DNA of 64,000 bases, from NCBI RefSeq assembly GCF_000428765.1, contig NZ_AUAO01000001.1, positions 952,075 through 1,016,074 on the forward strand, given 5' to 3'. Position 1 is the first letter of the stretch. Each line of letters starts with the position of its first letter. The notes under the pieces are model-generated. The model was given only the letters and a program-made list of their open reading frames with translations, made no database searches and was not told the origin of the DNA. Shown piece after piece: positions 54,148 to 63,187 of this stretch. This DNA is from Brevundimonas aveniformis DSM 17977 (lineage in GTDB: Bacteria > Pseudomonadota > Alphaproteobacteria > Caulobacterales > Caulobacteraceae). A program made the translations under genes and the position numbers.

Positions 54148-55245
54148 TCACCAGCCGGCGAGGACCGCCGCCGTGACCTGTTCGACGTCGTCATCCGATA
54201 AGCCGTCATGCAGCGGGATGGCGATGTGTTCGGCATCGAAGACCTCGGCACCGGTTAGACCAGCGGTCAGCCCGCCAAAAACCGGGTGCCGATCAATGCG
54301 CCGATCAATGACAGAGACCGGCACCCCGCGCCCCTTCATGGCCCGGCCAAAATCCTCTCGGCGCTCAAGGCGCAAACCGAATAGCCAGCAGCTGCTCTCG
54401 GCCCCTTCGAGAGGTTGCAACAGCCTCACATCCGGCGACTGCCCGAGGACCTGGCGGTATCGTTTGTCGATCTCCCGCCGGCGAGCCAGGCGCTCTGGAT
54501 AGCTGGGCAGATTTCCAACCCCCAGCGCGGCCGCCACATTGTTCATGTGATACTTGTAGCCGAGCTGCTCAATCAGGGCACTACGCTCCCCGATGTCGTT
54601 GGCTGTGACCTTGCGTTTGTCGATACCGAACCACCTGCGCGTATAGACATGGGTGGCGTCGTCGTCGTCCAGACAGGCGATGGCCCCGCCATCGCCCGTG
54701 GTCATGCCCTTGATGGCCTGAAAGGAAAAACAGGTGAATCTCGACAAGGCCCCGATAGGCTGGCCTTTCCAGCGAGCCCCGAACGCATGTGCCGCGTCTT
54801 CGATCAGGGGCACGCCGGCATCGCGGCACACCGCCTGAACCGCGTCCAGATCGACCGGGGCCCCACCCCAATGTACGGCAATGACCGCCTTGGTGCGGTC
54901 TGTGATCTTGTCCCGGATCGAGGCGGCCGAGATGTTGCCCGTGTCGGGGTCGATGTCGGCAAAGACGGGCGTGCCGCCGGCGTGAAGCACGACCAGACCG
55001 GTGGCGATGAAGGTCTGAGGCGGGACGATGACCTCATCGCCAGGGCCGACTCCGAGAACCTCTAGACAGAGGTGCAAGGCCGCTGTGCAGGAATTGACGG
55101 TCGCCACATGCGGGGCACCAACCGCACTACGAAGGCTGGCTTCGAACTCGCGGACGACCTCACCTTCGTTCAGAAACGTCGAGCGAAGAACTTCATTGAC
55201 CTTGGCGATGGCCGCATCGGTCACAGTCGTGTTGAAGAGGTTCAT
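54148..55245 (-). CDS. DegT/DnrJ/EryC1/StrS sugar aminotransferase
   Basis: A 365-residue PLP enzyme that transfers an amino group to a keto-sugar nucleotide. The PLP lysine is in FSFQAIKGMTTGDGG (Lys179), with EDAAHAFGA contacting the cofactor and NSCTAALHLCLEVL binding its phosphate. Substrate-loop residues appear in HMNNVAAALGVGNL. In Caulobacter a similar enzyme makes GDP-perosamine for the O-antigen; a GDP-4-keto-sugar substrate is plausible here, but no GDP-mannose dehydratase is seen in the window. Start ATG 55245; the frame extends to 55305 without support. Confidence 0.9.
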   Translation of the reverse strand: MNLFNTTVTDAAIAKVNEVLRSTFLNEGEVVREFEASLRSAVGAPHVATVNSCTAALHLCLEVLGVGPGDEVIVPPQTFIATGLVVLHAGGTPVFADIDPDTGNISAASIRDKITDRTKAVIAVHWGGAPVDLDAVQAVCRDAGVPLIEDAAHAFGARWKGQPIGALSRFTCFSFQAIKGMTTGDGGAIACLDDDDATHVYTRRWFGIDKRKVTANDIGERSALIEQLGYKYHMNNVAAALGVGNLPSYPERLARRREIDKRYRQVLGQSPDVRLLQPLEGAESSCWLFGLRLERREDFGRAMKGRGVPVSVIDRRIDRHPVFGGLTAGLTGAEVFDAEHIAIPLHDGLSDDDVEQVTAAVLAGW

Positions 55246-55308
55246 GCCAGGATCACTCTTTGGAGGGGAGCGCGACCTTGTTGCAGGTGCGTTCCGCACC
55301 CGCAAGTG

Positions 55309-56457
55309 TCAGCGGGGCCCCGCCACAACGGTTTTGAGGACATTGTCTGGCAGGGACGCCCTGATCCAGGCCGCTTCGGGAGCCGTGGGTGTAAAAGGCT
55401 CAATACCCATGCACGCGGCCGTGATGAGAGCACCCGTGGTGGCCTCTGGATCGGTTGGGTCTACAGCGATCACACGACTAAGGCCGATGCGGCGGGCTTC
55501 TGCCGCCATCCAGGTTCCTTCACTGACGACGGCGGCACGCCCCATGGCAATGGCCTGAACGAACATACCCGATGAGCCCCGTCGGTAAATCGTGGGATCA
55601 TATGGCAGCAAGACCGCCGAACAGGCGGCGATTTCATCTTCCATGGCGGCGGTAGGCAGAATCTCGTCGATGACCGAGACGCCCAGTTCGCACAAGGCCA
55701 GCGTTGTCGTGTCCAGATCTGGGTCGACAGACAGTTCGCGGTGGGCATAGCCATGAACGACAAAGGCGAGCCCTGTCTGGCGGGCTTGGGCGACGCGGGC
55801 GATTGGCTCCAGGAGGGTGTAACCCTTCTGGCGACGCCGTGCTCCGAAGACGCCGATACGTCCCCGCACCGGCTGGACGGTCGGTATGCGTCCTGTCCAC
55901 GGCGGAGGTGAACATCCCACCGGATACGGGGCAAGGGGGGTCAGCGCCTCGGCCAGGTCGACAGTATCCGCCCAAAGATCGACATGGCCCTTCTCGGCTC
56001 GCGACAAGGCCTGGCGGATCTGTTCCATCCGGGCCGGAACGTTGTCATGATCCGACCGCATCATCACGGCCAGACGCCCCATTGGAGCTGCCATGAAGGC
56101 TTCGATCGCCAGGGCAATCTCGGGATAGGGGGCTGTATGTAGGAACCACAGGGCTTCGGTGTTTCCTTGTGCAAACAGGGCCCGATAGGCCGCACGGCGG
56201 CGATGCTGATCAAGCGTGCGCCCGATCCGAGCGATGGCTCGCGCCGCGAAGTGCGAAGGCGCCGGGGCCGTATTCAATGGGCTCAGGATTCTCTCAACCG
56301 ACGCGTTATCGATTTGTATCGAACAATCCGTGGGGGCGACGACCCTCACCGTAAACCGGCTTCTACGAGCCGCCGCCGCCATCTGTGCAATGTACTCAGC
56401 CTGATGGCCGGCCCGGCTGGAAAATTCCGGAGAGAGCAGGATGAAGCTCTTCGTCAT
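55309..56457 (-). CDS. Glycosyltransferase (GT4-like)
   Basis: A 382-residue GT-B protein beginning MTKSFILLSPEFSSRAGHQA. The C-terminal donor half has RIGVFGARRRQKGYTLLEP, LAFVVHGYAHREL and IYRRGSSGMFVQAIAMGRA, the same pattern as the large glycosyltransferase at 50753-52936, so the two are related. It begins 2 bp after the upstream kinase stop, so coupling is likely. Sugar specificity unknown. Confidence 0.8.
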   Translation of the reverse strand: MTKSFILLSPEFSSRAGHQAEYIAQMAAAARRSRFTVRVVAPTDCSIQIDNASVERILSPLNTAPAPSHFAARAIARIGRTLDQHRRRAAYRALFAQGNTEALWFLHTAPYPEIALAIEAFMAAPMGRLAVMMRSDHDNVPARMEQIRQALSRAEKGHVDLWADTVDLAEALTPLAPYPVGCSPPPWTGRIPTVQPVRGRIGVFGARRRQKGYTLLEPIARVAQARQTGLAFVVHGYAHRELSVDPDLDTTTLALCELGVSVIDEILPTAAMEDEIAACSAVLLPYDPTIYRRGSSGMFVQAIAMGRAAVVSEGTWMAAEARRIGLSRVIAVDPTDPEATTGALITAACMGIEPFTPTAPEAAWIRASLPDNVLKTVVAGPR

Positions 56458-56459
56458 CG

Positions 56460-57449
56460 CTAGGTCGCGGTCACGTGCGTCCCGGACCAATCGCATGCGA
56501 CCTTGACGTAGCTGTCGGGTTCGAAGGCCTGGAGAAATTGTTCGCGGCGAGCCGGGTCGACCACAAACAGCAAAAATCCTCCCGAACCGGCCCCGCAAAG
56601 TTTGCCGCCGTAGGCTCCATTGGCGAGGCCATGAGCATACAGGCCGTCAATCGCCTCGTTGCTGACCGCCGTGGAGAACTGTCGCTTGAGCATCCAGCCT
56701 TCGTGCAGGAGGCGACCGAAGCGCTCCACTGCGTCGCCACCGCCGGCTTCAATGATGGCCTGCCCTCGGCCCACCAGCTCATAGGCGGCTTCCAATTCGT
56801 CTGTGATGGTTCCGCTGCGGGTGCCTTCCAGCTGGGCCGCGATGGCCTGGGGGGCGCTCCGGGTCTGGCCGGTGAAGACCAGGTACATGGACGACGTCAG
56901 CCGCTCCAATGTCTCCTGGGGCGCAAGTATCGGACGTTGCTGAATGCGTTCTCCGTGAAAATCGAACCTGTTCCAGCCGCCGAAGGCGGCATGCAACTGA
57001 TCCTGAACTCCACAGGTATGGCCGAGAACCTCACGTTCCATACGGATCGCGTCCATGGCCAGTTCGTATTTGGTGCGCGTCTTGCCACCAAGCTGGGCAA
57101 GAAGATTCAGCAAACCGACCATGAAGGTCGCCGATGACCCGAGGCCCGTTTGCGAGGGTAGGGAGGCCAGGGTGGTCAGGTCGATCGGATCCAGAAATTT
57201 GTGTTCCTCGAGCGCCGCCCGAATGGCGGGGTGTTCGATCTCATCAAGGCGTGAAACGCGCTCCATGCGCGAATAGCTGATCTGGAACTCGTGTTTGAGG
57301 AACTTGGGTCGGGCCAGAGCCGTCACATAGATGTGCTGATTGATGGCCATGCCGAGCACAGCGCCCGGCCTGTCGGCGAAATATTCCGGATAGTCGGTAC
57401 CCCCGCCGAAAAAGCTGACACGCAAGGGGGTGCGAACGGTCACATACAT
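56460..57449 (-). CDS. hddA: GHMP kinase, probable D-glycero-D-manno-heptose 7-phosphate kinase
   Basis: A 329-residue GHMP-family sugar kinase. The N-terminal TPLRVSFFGGGTDYPEYF is the signature of heptose-7-phosphate kinases such as HddA, the ATP loop is LPSQTGLGSSATFMVG, and the C-terminal GHMP motif is KLCGAGSGGFLLF. With the guanylyltransferase/phosphatase fusion at 60211-61431 it supplies GDP-D-glycero-alpha-D-manno-heptose. The sedoheptulose-7-phosphate isomerase GmhA is not in the window. It is the second gene of the minus-strand operon. Confidence 0.85.
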   Translation of the reverse strand: MYVTVRTPLRVSFFGGGTDYPEYFADRPGAVLGMAINQHIYVTALARPKFLKHEFQISYSRMERVSRLDEIEHPAIRAALEEHKFLDPIDLTTLASLPSQTGLGSSATFMVGLLNLLAQLGGKTRTKYELAMDAIRMEREVLGHTCGVQDQLHAAFGGWNRFDFHGERIQQRPILAPQETLERLTSSMYLVFTGQTRSAPQAIAAQLEGTRSGTITDELEAAYELVGRGQAIIEAGGGDAVERFGRLLHEGWMLKRQFSTAVSNEAIDGLYAHGLANGAYGGKLCGAGSGGFLLFVVDPARREQFLQAFEPDSYVKVACDWSGTHVTAT

Positions 57450-57471
57450 CGCAACGGATCCTCTGGGTGCC

Positions 57472-58443
57472 CTATAGTCTCAGGCCGTCGCCGGCGGTGT
57501 CGTAGTTCGTGATCAGCCAATCCGCCGTGCGGCGCAGACCCGTATCCAGCTCGGTCGGGCATTCCAGGCCCAAGGACTTCATGCGGTCGACGCCGAAGAT
57601 TTTGATCAGTTGTCCCTCGGGCTTGGAGGTATCCCACACGAGTTCCGCCTCGAGGCCGACCGCGCGCGCCACAGCCTCGGACAGGTCCTTGATGGTGGTC
57701 GTGTTTCCCTTCGAAAGATTGACGGGACCGGACTCGTCGCTGTCGATGAAGAACGGGATCAAGCGCGCGACATCTCCTGCATAGACGAAATCGCGTTGAG
57801 CGATGCCGCGTCCCCAGCAGGGCACCTCTGATGCGCCACTCAGCCGGGCCTCGTAGAACCGGCGGATCATCGCTGGCACGACATGGCTCTCGCCATTGCG
57901 GAAGTTGTCGTACTCGCCATAAAGGTTGCCGGGAACCAGAACGGTCGACTTTAGACCGTGCTGGCTGCGGTAGGCTTCGGCCGCGACGATCCCCATTTTC
58001 TTGGCGCTGGAGTAGGCGGCGGAATCGGCCTGCGGAAATCCTTGCCACATCTGATCTTCGCCGATCGGAGAGACGGCGTCTCCCGGATACGAACAGCCGC
58101 CCATCGTGTAGACAATCTTCTGAACGCCAGTGCCGTCGGCGGCTCGGCTGCGGGCGGCGGCCTCGTACATGTTCGAGACAAACATGATGTTGCGGAAGTA
58201 GAAGTCTGCCGGCCAGGTTCGGTTTGCGCCGATACCTCCCGAATAGGCGGCCAGATGCACGACCACATCCGGCTTGACCCGATCCAGGAGGGCCACGGTT
58301 TCGTCCAGCCGTGTGAGATCTCCGTCCTTGGAGGATACGGCCACAATCTCACGTTCCGGGAAGGCCTCCTCGAGGGCGGGGACCGTGTGACGGCCCAGAA
58401 AACCTGTCGCTCCGGTCACCAGCACTCTTCGATAGTCAGTCAT
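57472..58443 (-). CDS. NAD-dependent epimerase/reductase, GDP-fucose synthase-like
   Basis: A 323-residue extended SDR. The NAD(P) motif is RVLVTGATGFLGRHTVPAL, followed by VHLAAYSGGIGANRTWPADF and the catalytic YSSAKKMG (Tyr-x3-Lys), with GGCSYPG supplying the Ser/Cys. The layout follows GDP-L-fucose synthase (WcaG/Fcl), a 3,5-epimerase and 4-reductase. In a heptose locus the substrate may instead be GDP-4-keto-6-deoxy-heptose. First gene of the nine-gene minus operon; AAGG lies six bases before the ATG. Confidence 0.87.
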   Translation of the reverse strand: MTDYRRVLVTGATGFLGRHTVPALEEAFPEREIVAVSSKDGDLTRLDETVALLDRVKPDVVVHLAAYSGGIGANRTWPADFYFRNIMFVSNMYEAAARSRAADGTGVQKIVYTMGGCSYPGDAVSPIGEDQMWQGFPQADSAAYSSAKKMGIVAAEAYRSQHGLKSTVLVPGNLYGEYDNFRNGESHVVPAMIRRFYEARLSGASEVPCWGRGIAQRDFVYAGDVARLIPFFIDSDESGPVNLSKGNTTTIKDLSEAVARAVGLEAELVWDTSKPEGQLIKIFGVDRMKSLGLECPTELDTGLRRTADWLITNYDTAGDGLRL

Positions 58444-58515
58444 AAACGCCTTCTCGACCCAACATCGGTCCTAACCGCGCTCCTACTATCACACGTTGCT
58501 TATCAGGCGAGCGTA

Positions 58516-58605
58516 CAATCCCGATTGGGGATTGACGCATTGTCGCAGGCCCACGGCAGACTTTCGTCTGACAGGACTCAACGCTTGAGTGCCTTGTAGG
58601 CATGT
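58516..58605 (+). promoter_or_regulatory. Dyad and tandem hairpins in the divergent glycan promoter/leader region
   Basis: Between the minus operon and wzm are CAATCCC-N5-GGGATTG (58516-58534), then short perfect hairpins CAGAC-TTTC-GTCTG (58557-58570), ACTCAA-CGC-TTGAGT (58576-58590) and GCCT-TGT-AGGC just after. The first could be an operator serving both directions; the others would lie in the untranslated leader of wzm. The whole gap is 235 bp and otherwise AT-richer than the genes. Confidence 0.45.
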
Positions 58606-58678
58606 GCCAAACACCTCAGCCGCGAGCGCAGAAAAATACAAATACGATCTTGAAAACAGGACGGAAGGCAACCCGGTA

Positions 58679-59458
58679 ATGGGTGGTTTGATTAGTGATT
58701 TTTCGGCCGTCTGGAAAGACTGGCGCGTTTGGTTCTTGCTTGCTAATCAAGATGTTGAACTAAGGTATAGGCGATCTCTACTTGGCCCATTCTGGATCAG
58801 TTTGGCCATGTTCAGCCTTATCCTCGGGATTGCGCTGCTTTACAGCCAGATCTTTGAGCAGCCTTTTCGGGATTATGTAATTTTTATCGGGACCGGGCTT
58901 CTGGTTTGGACCCTTATTTCAGGCCTCCTCACTGATGGATCTCAGGCCGTCACAGAAGTCGAGCGCTACCTAAGGGCGACACGCATCCCCACGACTGTAC
59001 TCGCGGCGCGAAATGCTTATCGTTCCAGTTTGATCTTGATCCACAATGCCTTGCCTATCCTGGTTCTGATCTTGTGGATTCGTCACGGCCTTCCTCTGAC
59101 GAGCTTGCTGGCGATCCCAGGCGTAATGATCATCCTTGTGTTTGGGTTCGGCGCGACCATGGTGCTGGCACCGCTTTCGGCGCGTTTCCGCGACCTGCCG
59201 CAGCTCATTGCCAGCGTGATGCAGCTCATGTTTTTCATCACGCCTCTGTTCTGGCGTCCAAGCCAGCTGGCCACGGATCATCCAGTCGTTCAGTTCAATC
59301 CCTTGCACCATTTGGTCGAAATCGTGCGTCAGCCGCTCGAAGGCCATTTGCCAACCTCGACCAACTATCTGGTCGCGATCGGGGTGGCCGTGGCTGCGTT
59401 GTTGCTTGGCGCAGCAACAATCCAGCTGAGCCGCAAGAAAATGTTCTTCTGGCTGTAG
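58679..59458 (+). CDS. ABC-2 polysaccharide export permease (Wzm-like)
   Basis: A 259-residue inner-membrane protein with six helices, the transmembrane half of an ABC exporter for O-antigen or capsule. Family features are WFLLANQDVELRYRRSLLGP near the N-terminus and FMLF-type segments such as LMFFITPLFWRPSQL and FNPLHHLVEIVRQPL. The ATG at 58679 has GGAAGG ten bases upstream; the frame extends to 58589 without a hydrophobic start. The ATPase follows 9 bp later. Confidence 0.9.
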   Translation: MGGLISDFSAVWKDWRVWFLLANQDVELRYRRSLLGPFWISLAMFSLILGIALLYSQIFEQPFRDYVIFIGTGLLVWTLISGLLTDGSQAVTEVERYLRATRIPTTVLAARNAYRSSLILIHNALPILVLILWIRHGLPLTSLLAIPGVMIILVFGFGATMVLAPLSARFRDLPQLIASVMQLMFFITPLFWRPSQLATDHPVVQFNPLHHLVEIVRQPLEGHLPTSTNYLVAIGVAVAALLLGAATIQLSRKKMFFWL

Positions 59459-59467
59459 GAGCAGGTC

Positions 59468-60214
59468 ATGGCCTCGGTCGAAATCAATAGAGTGTCCCTG
59501 GAGTATCCCGTCTTTGAGATGGCGGGGCGTTCGCTCAAGGTATCGATGATCAACCGCATGCGCGGTGGACCGGCCGGAGAGGCTAGGGTTACTGCCCTGC
59601 GCGACGTGTCGCTCTCGCTCAAGGATGGCGACCGGCTGGGGCTGATCGGCACAAACGGTGCGGGCAAATCAACGCTCCTGAGGGTGATCGCCGGTGTTGC
59701 CTCGCCGACCCGGGGCACGGTCAATGTTCAGGGGCGTGTGATCTCTTTGATCGAGAAGGGGCTTGGCATCAACGAGGAGCTCTCGGGGGACGCGAACATA
59801 GAGCTGCCCCTGCGCCTGCTTGGGGCCAGCGATGCCGAAGTCGCGCACGCCAAACGGTGGGTGCCGGATTTCACTGGTCTGGGCGACTTTATGAAACTTC
59901 CGGTCAGGACCTATTCCGACGGCATGAAGGCGCGGCTGTCCTTTGCCATCTGTACGGCGATCGAGGGCGATGTGCTGATACTGGATGAATGGCTGAGCGC
60001 CGGGGATCTCGGGTTTGTCGAGAAAGCCGAGCGGCAATTGGCGGATGTGTTGGGCCGGACGCGTATTCTAGTTCTGGCCAGTCACTCGCTCGACCTTCTC
60101 CGACACGCTTGCAACAAGATTGCATGGATCGAAAATGGTCGGCTCATGCAGATCGGACCGGTCGACAAGGTGCTGAACGCCTATATCGAGGCCACAACAA
60201 CTAAGGTCGCCTAG
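59468..60214 (+). CDS. ABC polysaccharide export ATPase (Wzt-like)
   Basis: A 248-residue ATPase that pairs with the preceding permease. Walker A is GTNGAGKSTLLRV, the signature is the glycan-exporter form YSDGMKARLSF, Walker B is VLILDEWLSAGD, and the switch His is in LASHSLDLL. There is no C-terminal carbohydrate-binding domain of the long Wzt type, so chain-end recognition must lie elsewhere or be absent. The stop overlaps the convergent gene by 4 bp. Confidence 0.92.
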   Translation: MASVEINRVSLEYPVFEMAGRSLKVSMINRMRGGPAGEARVTALRDVSLSLKDGDRLGLIGTNGAGKSTLLRVIAGVASPTRGTVNVQGRVISLIEKGLGINEELSGDANIELPLRLLGASDAEVAHAKRWVPDFTGLGDFMKLPVRTYSDGMKARLSFAICTAIEGDVLILDEWLSAGDLGFVEKAERQLADVLGRTRILVLASHSLDLLRHACNKIAWIENGRLMQIGPVDKVLNAYIEATTTKVA

Positions 60215-61431
60215 TCGGCGTCTCCGATGGCTGCCCGCGTCAGCGCCGCCAGGTCGCCGCCGTCGTAGAGCACGCCCTGTACCCCGGCGCGCCGTGCGGC
60301 CTCCATGTCGAGGTCGCGGTCGCCTATCAGCACGGATGCGGCGCGATCAATCGACCAATCGGCCATGGCCTTTTCGATCATGCCTGGGTTGGGTTTGCGA
60401 TCCGGGTGGTTCGGATGCCGCCAGGCCTCAATCGTCGCCTCGGCGTGAAACGGGCAATGGTAGAAGGCGTCGATATGGGCCCCGGCCTCCATCAGCTGTG
60501 CCTGCATAGCGGCATGAAAACGCTGCATGTCACCTTCGCCGTATAGGCCGCGGCCGAGTCCTGCTTGATTGGTGATGACAATGCACAACCGTCCAGAATC
60601 GTTGACAGCGCGGATGGCCTCGATAGCCCGGGGCATCCAGCGCAGATCCTCGACACGGTGGGTGTAGCCCTCGTCGACGTTTAGGGTCCCATCCCGGTCA
60701 AAGAAGACGACCGGACGGCGGGCCATCTGGGGGATTTCCGTCTGGGCCTGGACCAGGGTGTCCGGCAGGCCGATGTCGATGAAGTAACCGTCAAACGGCA
60801 ACCCTGCCAGTCGCCCCTCAGATGCGAGGGCGGGAAAGACCTCGGCCTCGATTGAACAGGGTAGGGTCGTAATCCGTTGTAGTACCGAGCGCCTCAACAG
60901 ATAGACCCCGCCGGATATCAAGGCCGGGCCGTTGCGGCTTTCATCCTTCTCCTGGAAGGCGACGATGCGACCGTTCTGATATTCGACCCTGCCAAACCGG
61001 CGGGCGTCCTCAACCCGTCTTAGAGCCAGGGCTCCTTCGTCATCGGGCATCAGAGCAGCGGTCAGTGCCAGATAGTTGAAATCGAACCAGCTATCGCCAT
61101 TCGACATGAGAAAGATGTCGTCCAGGCGATCCGCCACATGGATCAAGGCTCCGCCGGTTCCGGCGGCTTCGGGCTCGCGCACAACGACCACCCTGGCCCC
61201 GAGGATGGATCGCCCCTGATAGCGCGCCTCGATCTGGTCCCCCAGATGACCGGCGACGAGGAGAATCTCGGCCAGTCCGTGGCGCGCAATATTCTCGAGC
61301 AGATGGTCGAGGAAGCGGCGATCTCCGTCGATTGGCATCAGGGGCTTGGGCGTGTCGCGTGCCAAGTCGCCCAGGCGCGTGCCGCGTCCCCCGACCAGAA
61401 CGACAGCTTGACGGAGGATCTGTGTGCTCAT
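60211..61431 (-). CDS. Fused heptose-1-phosphate guanylyltransferase and heptose bisphosphate phosphatase
   Basis: A 406-residue two-domain protein. Residues 1-235 are a nucleotidyltransferase with VVLVGGRGTRLGDLARDTPKPLMP (HddC/RmlA type) and MSNGDSWFDFN. Residues 240-405 are a HAD-IIIA phosphatase with VFFDRDGTLNVDEGY, VITNQAGLGRGLYGE, the zinc motif CPFHAEATIEAWRHPNHPD (fewer cysteines than E. coli GmhB) and LIGDRDLDMEAARRAG. It would convert heptose 1,7-bisphosphate to the 1-phosphate and then to the GDP sugar, the two steps after the HddA-like kinase. Start overlaps the stop of the upstream oxidase. Confidence 0.87.
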   Translation of the reverse strand: MSTQILRQAVVLVGGRGTRLGDLARDTPKPLMPIDGDRRFLDHLLENIARHGLAEILLVAGHLGDQIEARYQGRSILGARVVVVREPEAAGTGGALIHVADRLDDIFLMSNGDSWFDFNYLALTAALMPDDEGALALRRVEDARRFGRVEYQNGRIVAFQEKDESRNGPALISGGVYLLRRSVLQRITTLPCSIEAEVFPALASEGRLAGLPFDGYFIDIGLPDTLVQAQTEIPQMARRPVVFFDRDGTLNVDEGYTHRVEDLRWMPRAIEAIRAVNDSGRLCIVITNQAGLGRGLYGEGDMQRFHAAMQAQLMEAGAHIDAFYHCPFHAEATIEAWRHPNHPDRKPNPGMIEKAMADWSIDRAASVLIGDRDLDMEAARRAGVQGVLYDGGDLAALTRAAIGDAD

Positions 61432-62540
61432 TCGCGAACCATGTCCCGGACACTGTCAGCCAGGGCCAGACAGGATGTCAGGCCCGGCGATTCGATCCCT
61501 AACACATGAACCAACCCAGGGTGGCCATGGGCCTCTGGTCCATCCAGCACGAAGTCGGCGGCAGGCTCACCAGGCGCGCTTAACTTCGGGCGGCATCCTG
61601 AATAGTCCGCGGTGAGGGCCGCGTCGGCCAGGGCCGGCCAATAGCGACGAATGGCGGCGTAAAAACCCTCGGCCCGCTGCGGATCGACGCCGTAGTCGAT
61701 GCCACCGGGATCGTCCGTGGCCAACCACTCTACATCCGGTCCGAACCGCATGCGCCCTCCCAGATCGAGGGTCAGGTGGACCCCCAGGCCGCCATTGACC
61801 GGGGCCGGGTAGATCAATCGGGTGAAGGCGGGAGTCCCCGCACATCCGAAATAGGACCCCTTGGCCAGCCATTGCCGGCGTGTCGGGCCGCCGTATCCCT
61901 CCATGGCAGCGGCCAGCGTCGGGGCCTGCAGGCCTGCGGCGTTGATCAGGATGCGGCAATCCAGACGGCCCGATCCGGTTTTCACCTGGAAGCCGTGGGG
62001 CGTGACCCGTAGGGCCGCAACCGCCGTGTTGAAGGCGATGAAACCGCCGTGGTCCTCGACCTCGCCCTGGAGCGCGAGCATGAGGCCGTGACTGTCCATG
62101 ATACCGGTCTGGGCCGACAGGATGGCAAAGCTACAGTTCAGCGCAGGTTCCAGGGCCCGGGCCTGCGCCCCGGTCAGGCGACTGACACCCTCGACGTCGT
62201 TGGCCTGAGCCTGAGCCAGTACCGCTTCGACGCGCGCTTCTTCCTCAGGCGACGTCGCTACGACCAGCTTGCCGCATCGGCGGTGTGCGATGCCGCGTGA
62301 TTCCAGATAGGGGTAGAGGCGTCGTCGTCCCTCCACGCAGAGCCGGTGTTTGAGGCTGTCGGTCGGGTAGTAGAGGCCGGCATGGATGACCTCGCTGTTG
62401 CGCGACGATGTCTGAGTGCCGATGCGGTCCTCGGCCTCTAGGACCACGACCTCGCGACCGGCCCGAGCGAGGCCGGCAGCGATGGCCAGGCCGATGACGC
62501 CTGCACCGATGACCACGACGTCGGTTTCGCCCAGTGACAC
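61428..62540 (-). CDS. FAD-dependent oxidoreductase, LhgO-like (L-2-hydroxyglutarate oxidase family)
   Basis: A 370-residue D-amino-acid-oxidase-fold flavoprotein. The FAD motif is VVVIGAGVIGLAIAAGLARAG, followed by the family's TSSRNSEVIHAGLYYPTDS and CVEGRRRLYPYLE, typical of L-2-hydroxyglutarate oxidase. The C-terminus has HVLGIESPGLTSCLALAD. L-2-hydroxyglutarate, glycerol-3-phosphate-like or amino-sugar substrates are possible. Its 4-bp overlap with the heptose fusion gene (ATGA) suggests coexpression, not necessarily a glycan role. Confidence 0.88.
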   Translation of the reverse strand: MSLGETDVVVIGAGVIGLAIAAGLARAGREVVVLEAEDRIGTQTSSRNSEVIHAGLYYPTDSLKHRLCVEGRRRLYPYLESRGIAHRRCGKLVVATSPEEEARVEAVLAQAQANDVEGVSRLTGAQARALEPALNCSFAILSAQTGIMDSHGLMLALQGEVEDHGGFIAFNTAVAALRVTPHGFQVKTGSGRLDCRILINAAGLQAPTLAAAMEGYGGPTRRQWLAKGSYFGCAGTPAFTRLIYPAPVNGGLGVHLTLDLGGRMRFGPDVEWLATDDPGGIDYGVDPQRAEGFYAAIRRYWPALADAALTADYSGCRPKLSAPGEPAADFVLDGPEAHGHPGLVHVLGIESPGLTSCLALADSVRDMVRE

Positions 62541-62629
62541 GTCCGACGCTCCCCCGTGGTGATTGACGGCGCGCTTTCATAGCGGCGCGGTCTGGCCTAG
62601 TCACCCTTGAAGCCCGCAAGGAGACGCCC

Positions 62630-63187
62630 ATGGACATTCGACCGCTGGAGATCGACGGTGCCTTTATGATCCGCCCGCGGCGCAATGCCGATCATCGTGG
62701 CTGGCTGATGGAATCCTATAACCGGGCGGCCCTCGCTGAAGCGGGCATTACGGCGGACTTCGTCCAGGACAATCTCTCATGGTCCGAGCAAGCCGGGACG
62801 GTCAGGGGGCTGCATCTTCAGGCCGCGCCGCACCAGCAGGCCAAGCTGGTTCAGGTGATGAGCGGGCGCATTGCTGACGCCATCGTTGACGTGCGGCCCG
62901 GGTCCCCCGGTTTTGGTTGTCACCTGCGCGTCGAACTGGATGCCCGGGACGGCTGGCAGCTCTTTGTGCCGCGCGATTTTCTGCACGGCTTTGTCACCCT
63001 CGAGGCTCACACCCGGGTTCTGTACAAGGTTGATCAGCCCTGGAGCGCCCAGGCCGAGCGCAGCGTTCGCTGGGATGATCCTGACCTGGCCATCGAGTGG
63101 GCTTGGTCCGGGCCGACCATTCTATCCCCCAAGGATAGTGTTGGTCAGTCGTTTGCTGACTACCGGCGAACGGTATTGGCGCACTAG
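62630..63187 (+). CDS. rfbC: dTDP-4-dehydrorhamnose 3,5-epimerase family protein
   Basis: A 185-residue cupin of the RmlC/RfbC family, which epimerises C3 and C5 of dTDP-4-keto-6-deoxyglucose on the way to rhamnose. Family features are FVQDNLSWSEQAGTVRGLHLQ (with the catalytic His), VDVRPGSPGFG, LFVPRDFLHGFVTL and VRWDDPDLAIEW. The tyrosine usually after the His (RGLHY) is Leu here. The ATG at 62630 has GGAG six bases upstream. The stop codon TAG is the first three bases of a repeat element. rfbA, B and D are not in the window. Confidence 0.92.
   Translation: MDIRPLEIDGAFMIRPRRNADHRGWLMESYNRAALAEAGITADFVQDNLSWSEQAGTVRGLHLQAAPHQQAKLVQVMSGRIADAIVDVRPGSPGFGCHLRVELDARDGWQLFVPRDFLHGFVTLEAHTRVLYKVDQPWSAQAERSVRWDDPDLAIEWAWSGPTILSPKDSVGQSFADYRRTVLAH

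Noticed and set aside
57060..57300. Frameshift in the heptose kinase gene
   Set aside because: Overlapping short frames are only shadows; the kinase frame is intact from start to stop, with motifs in order.
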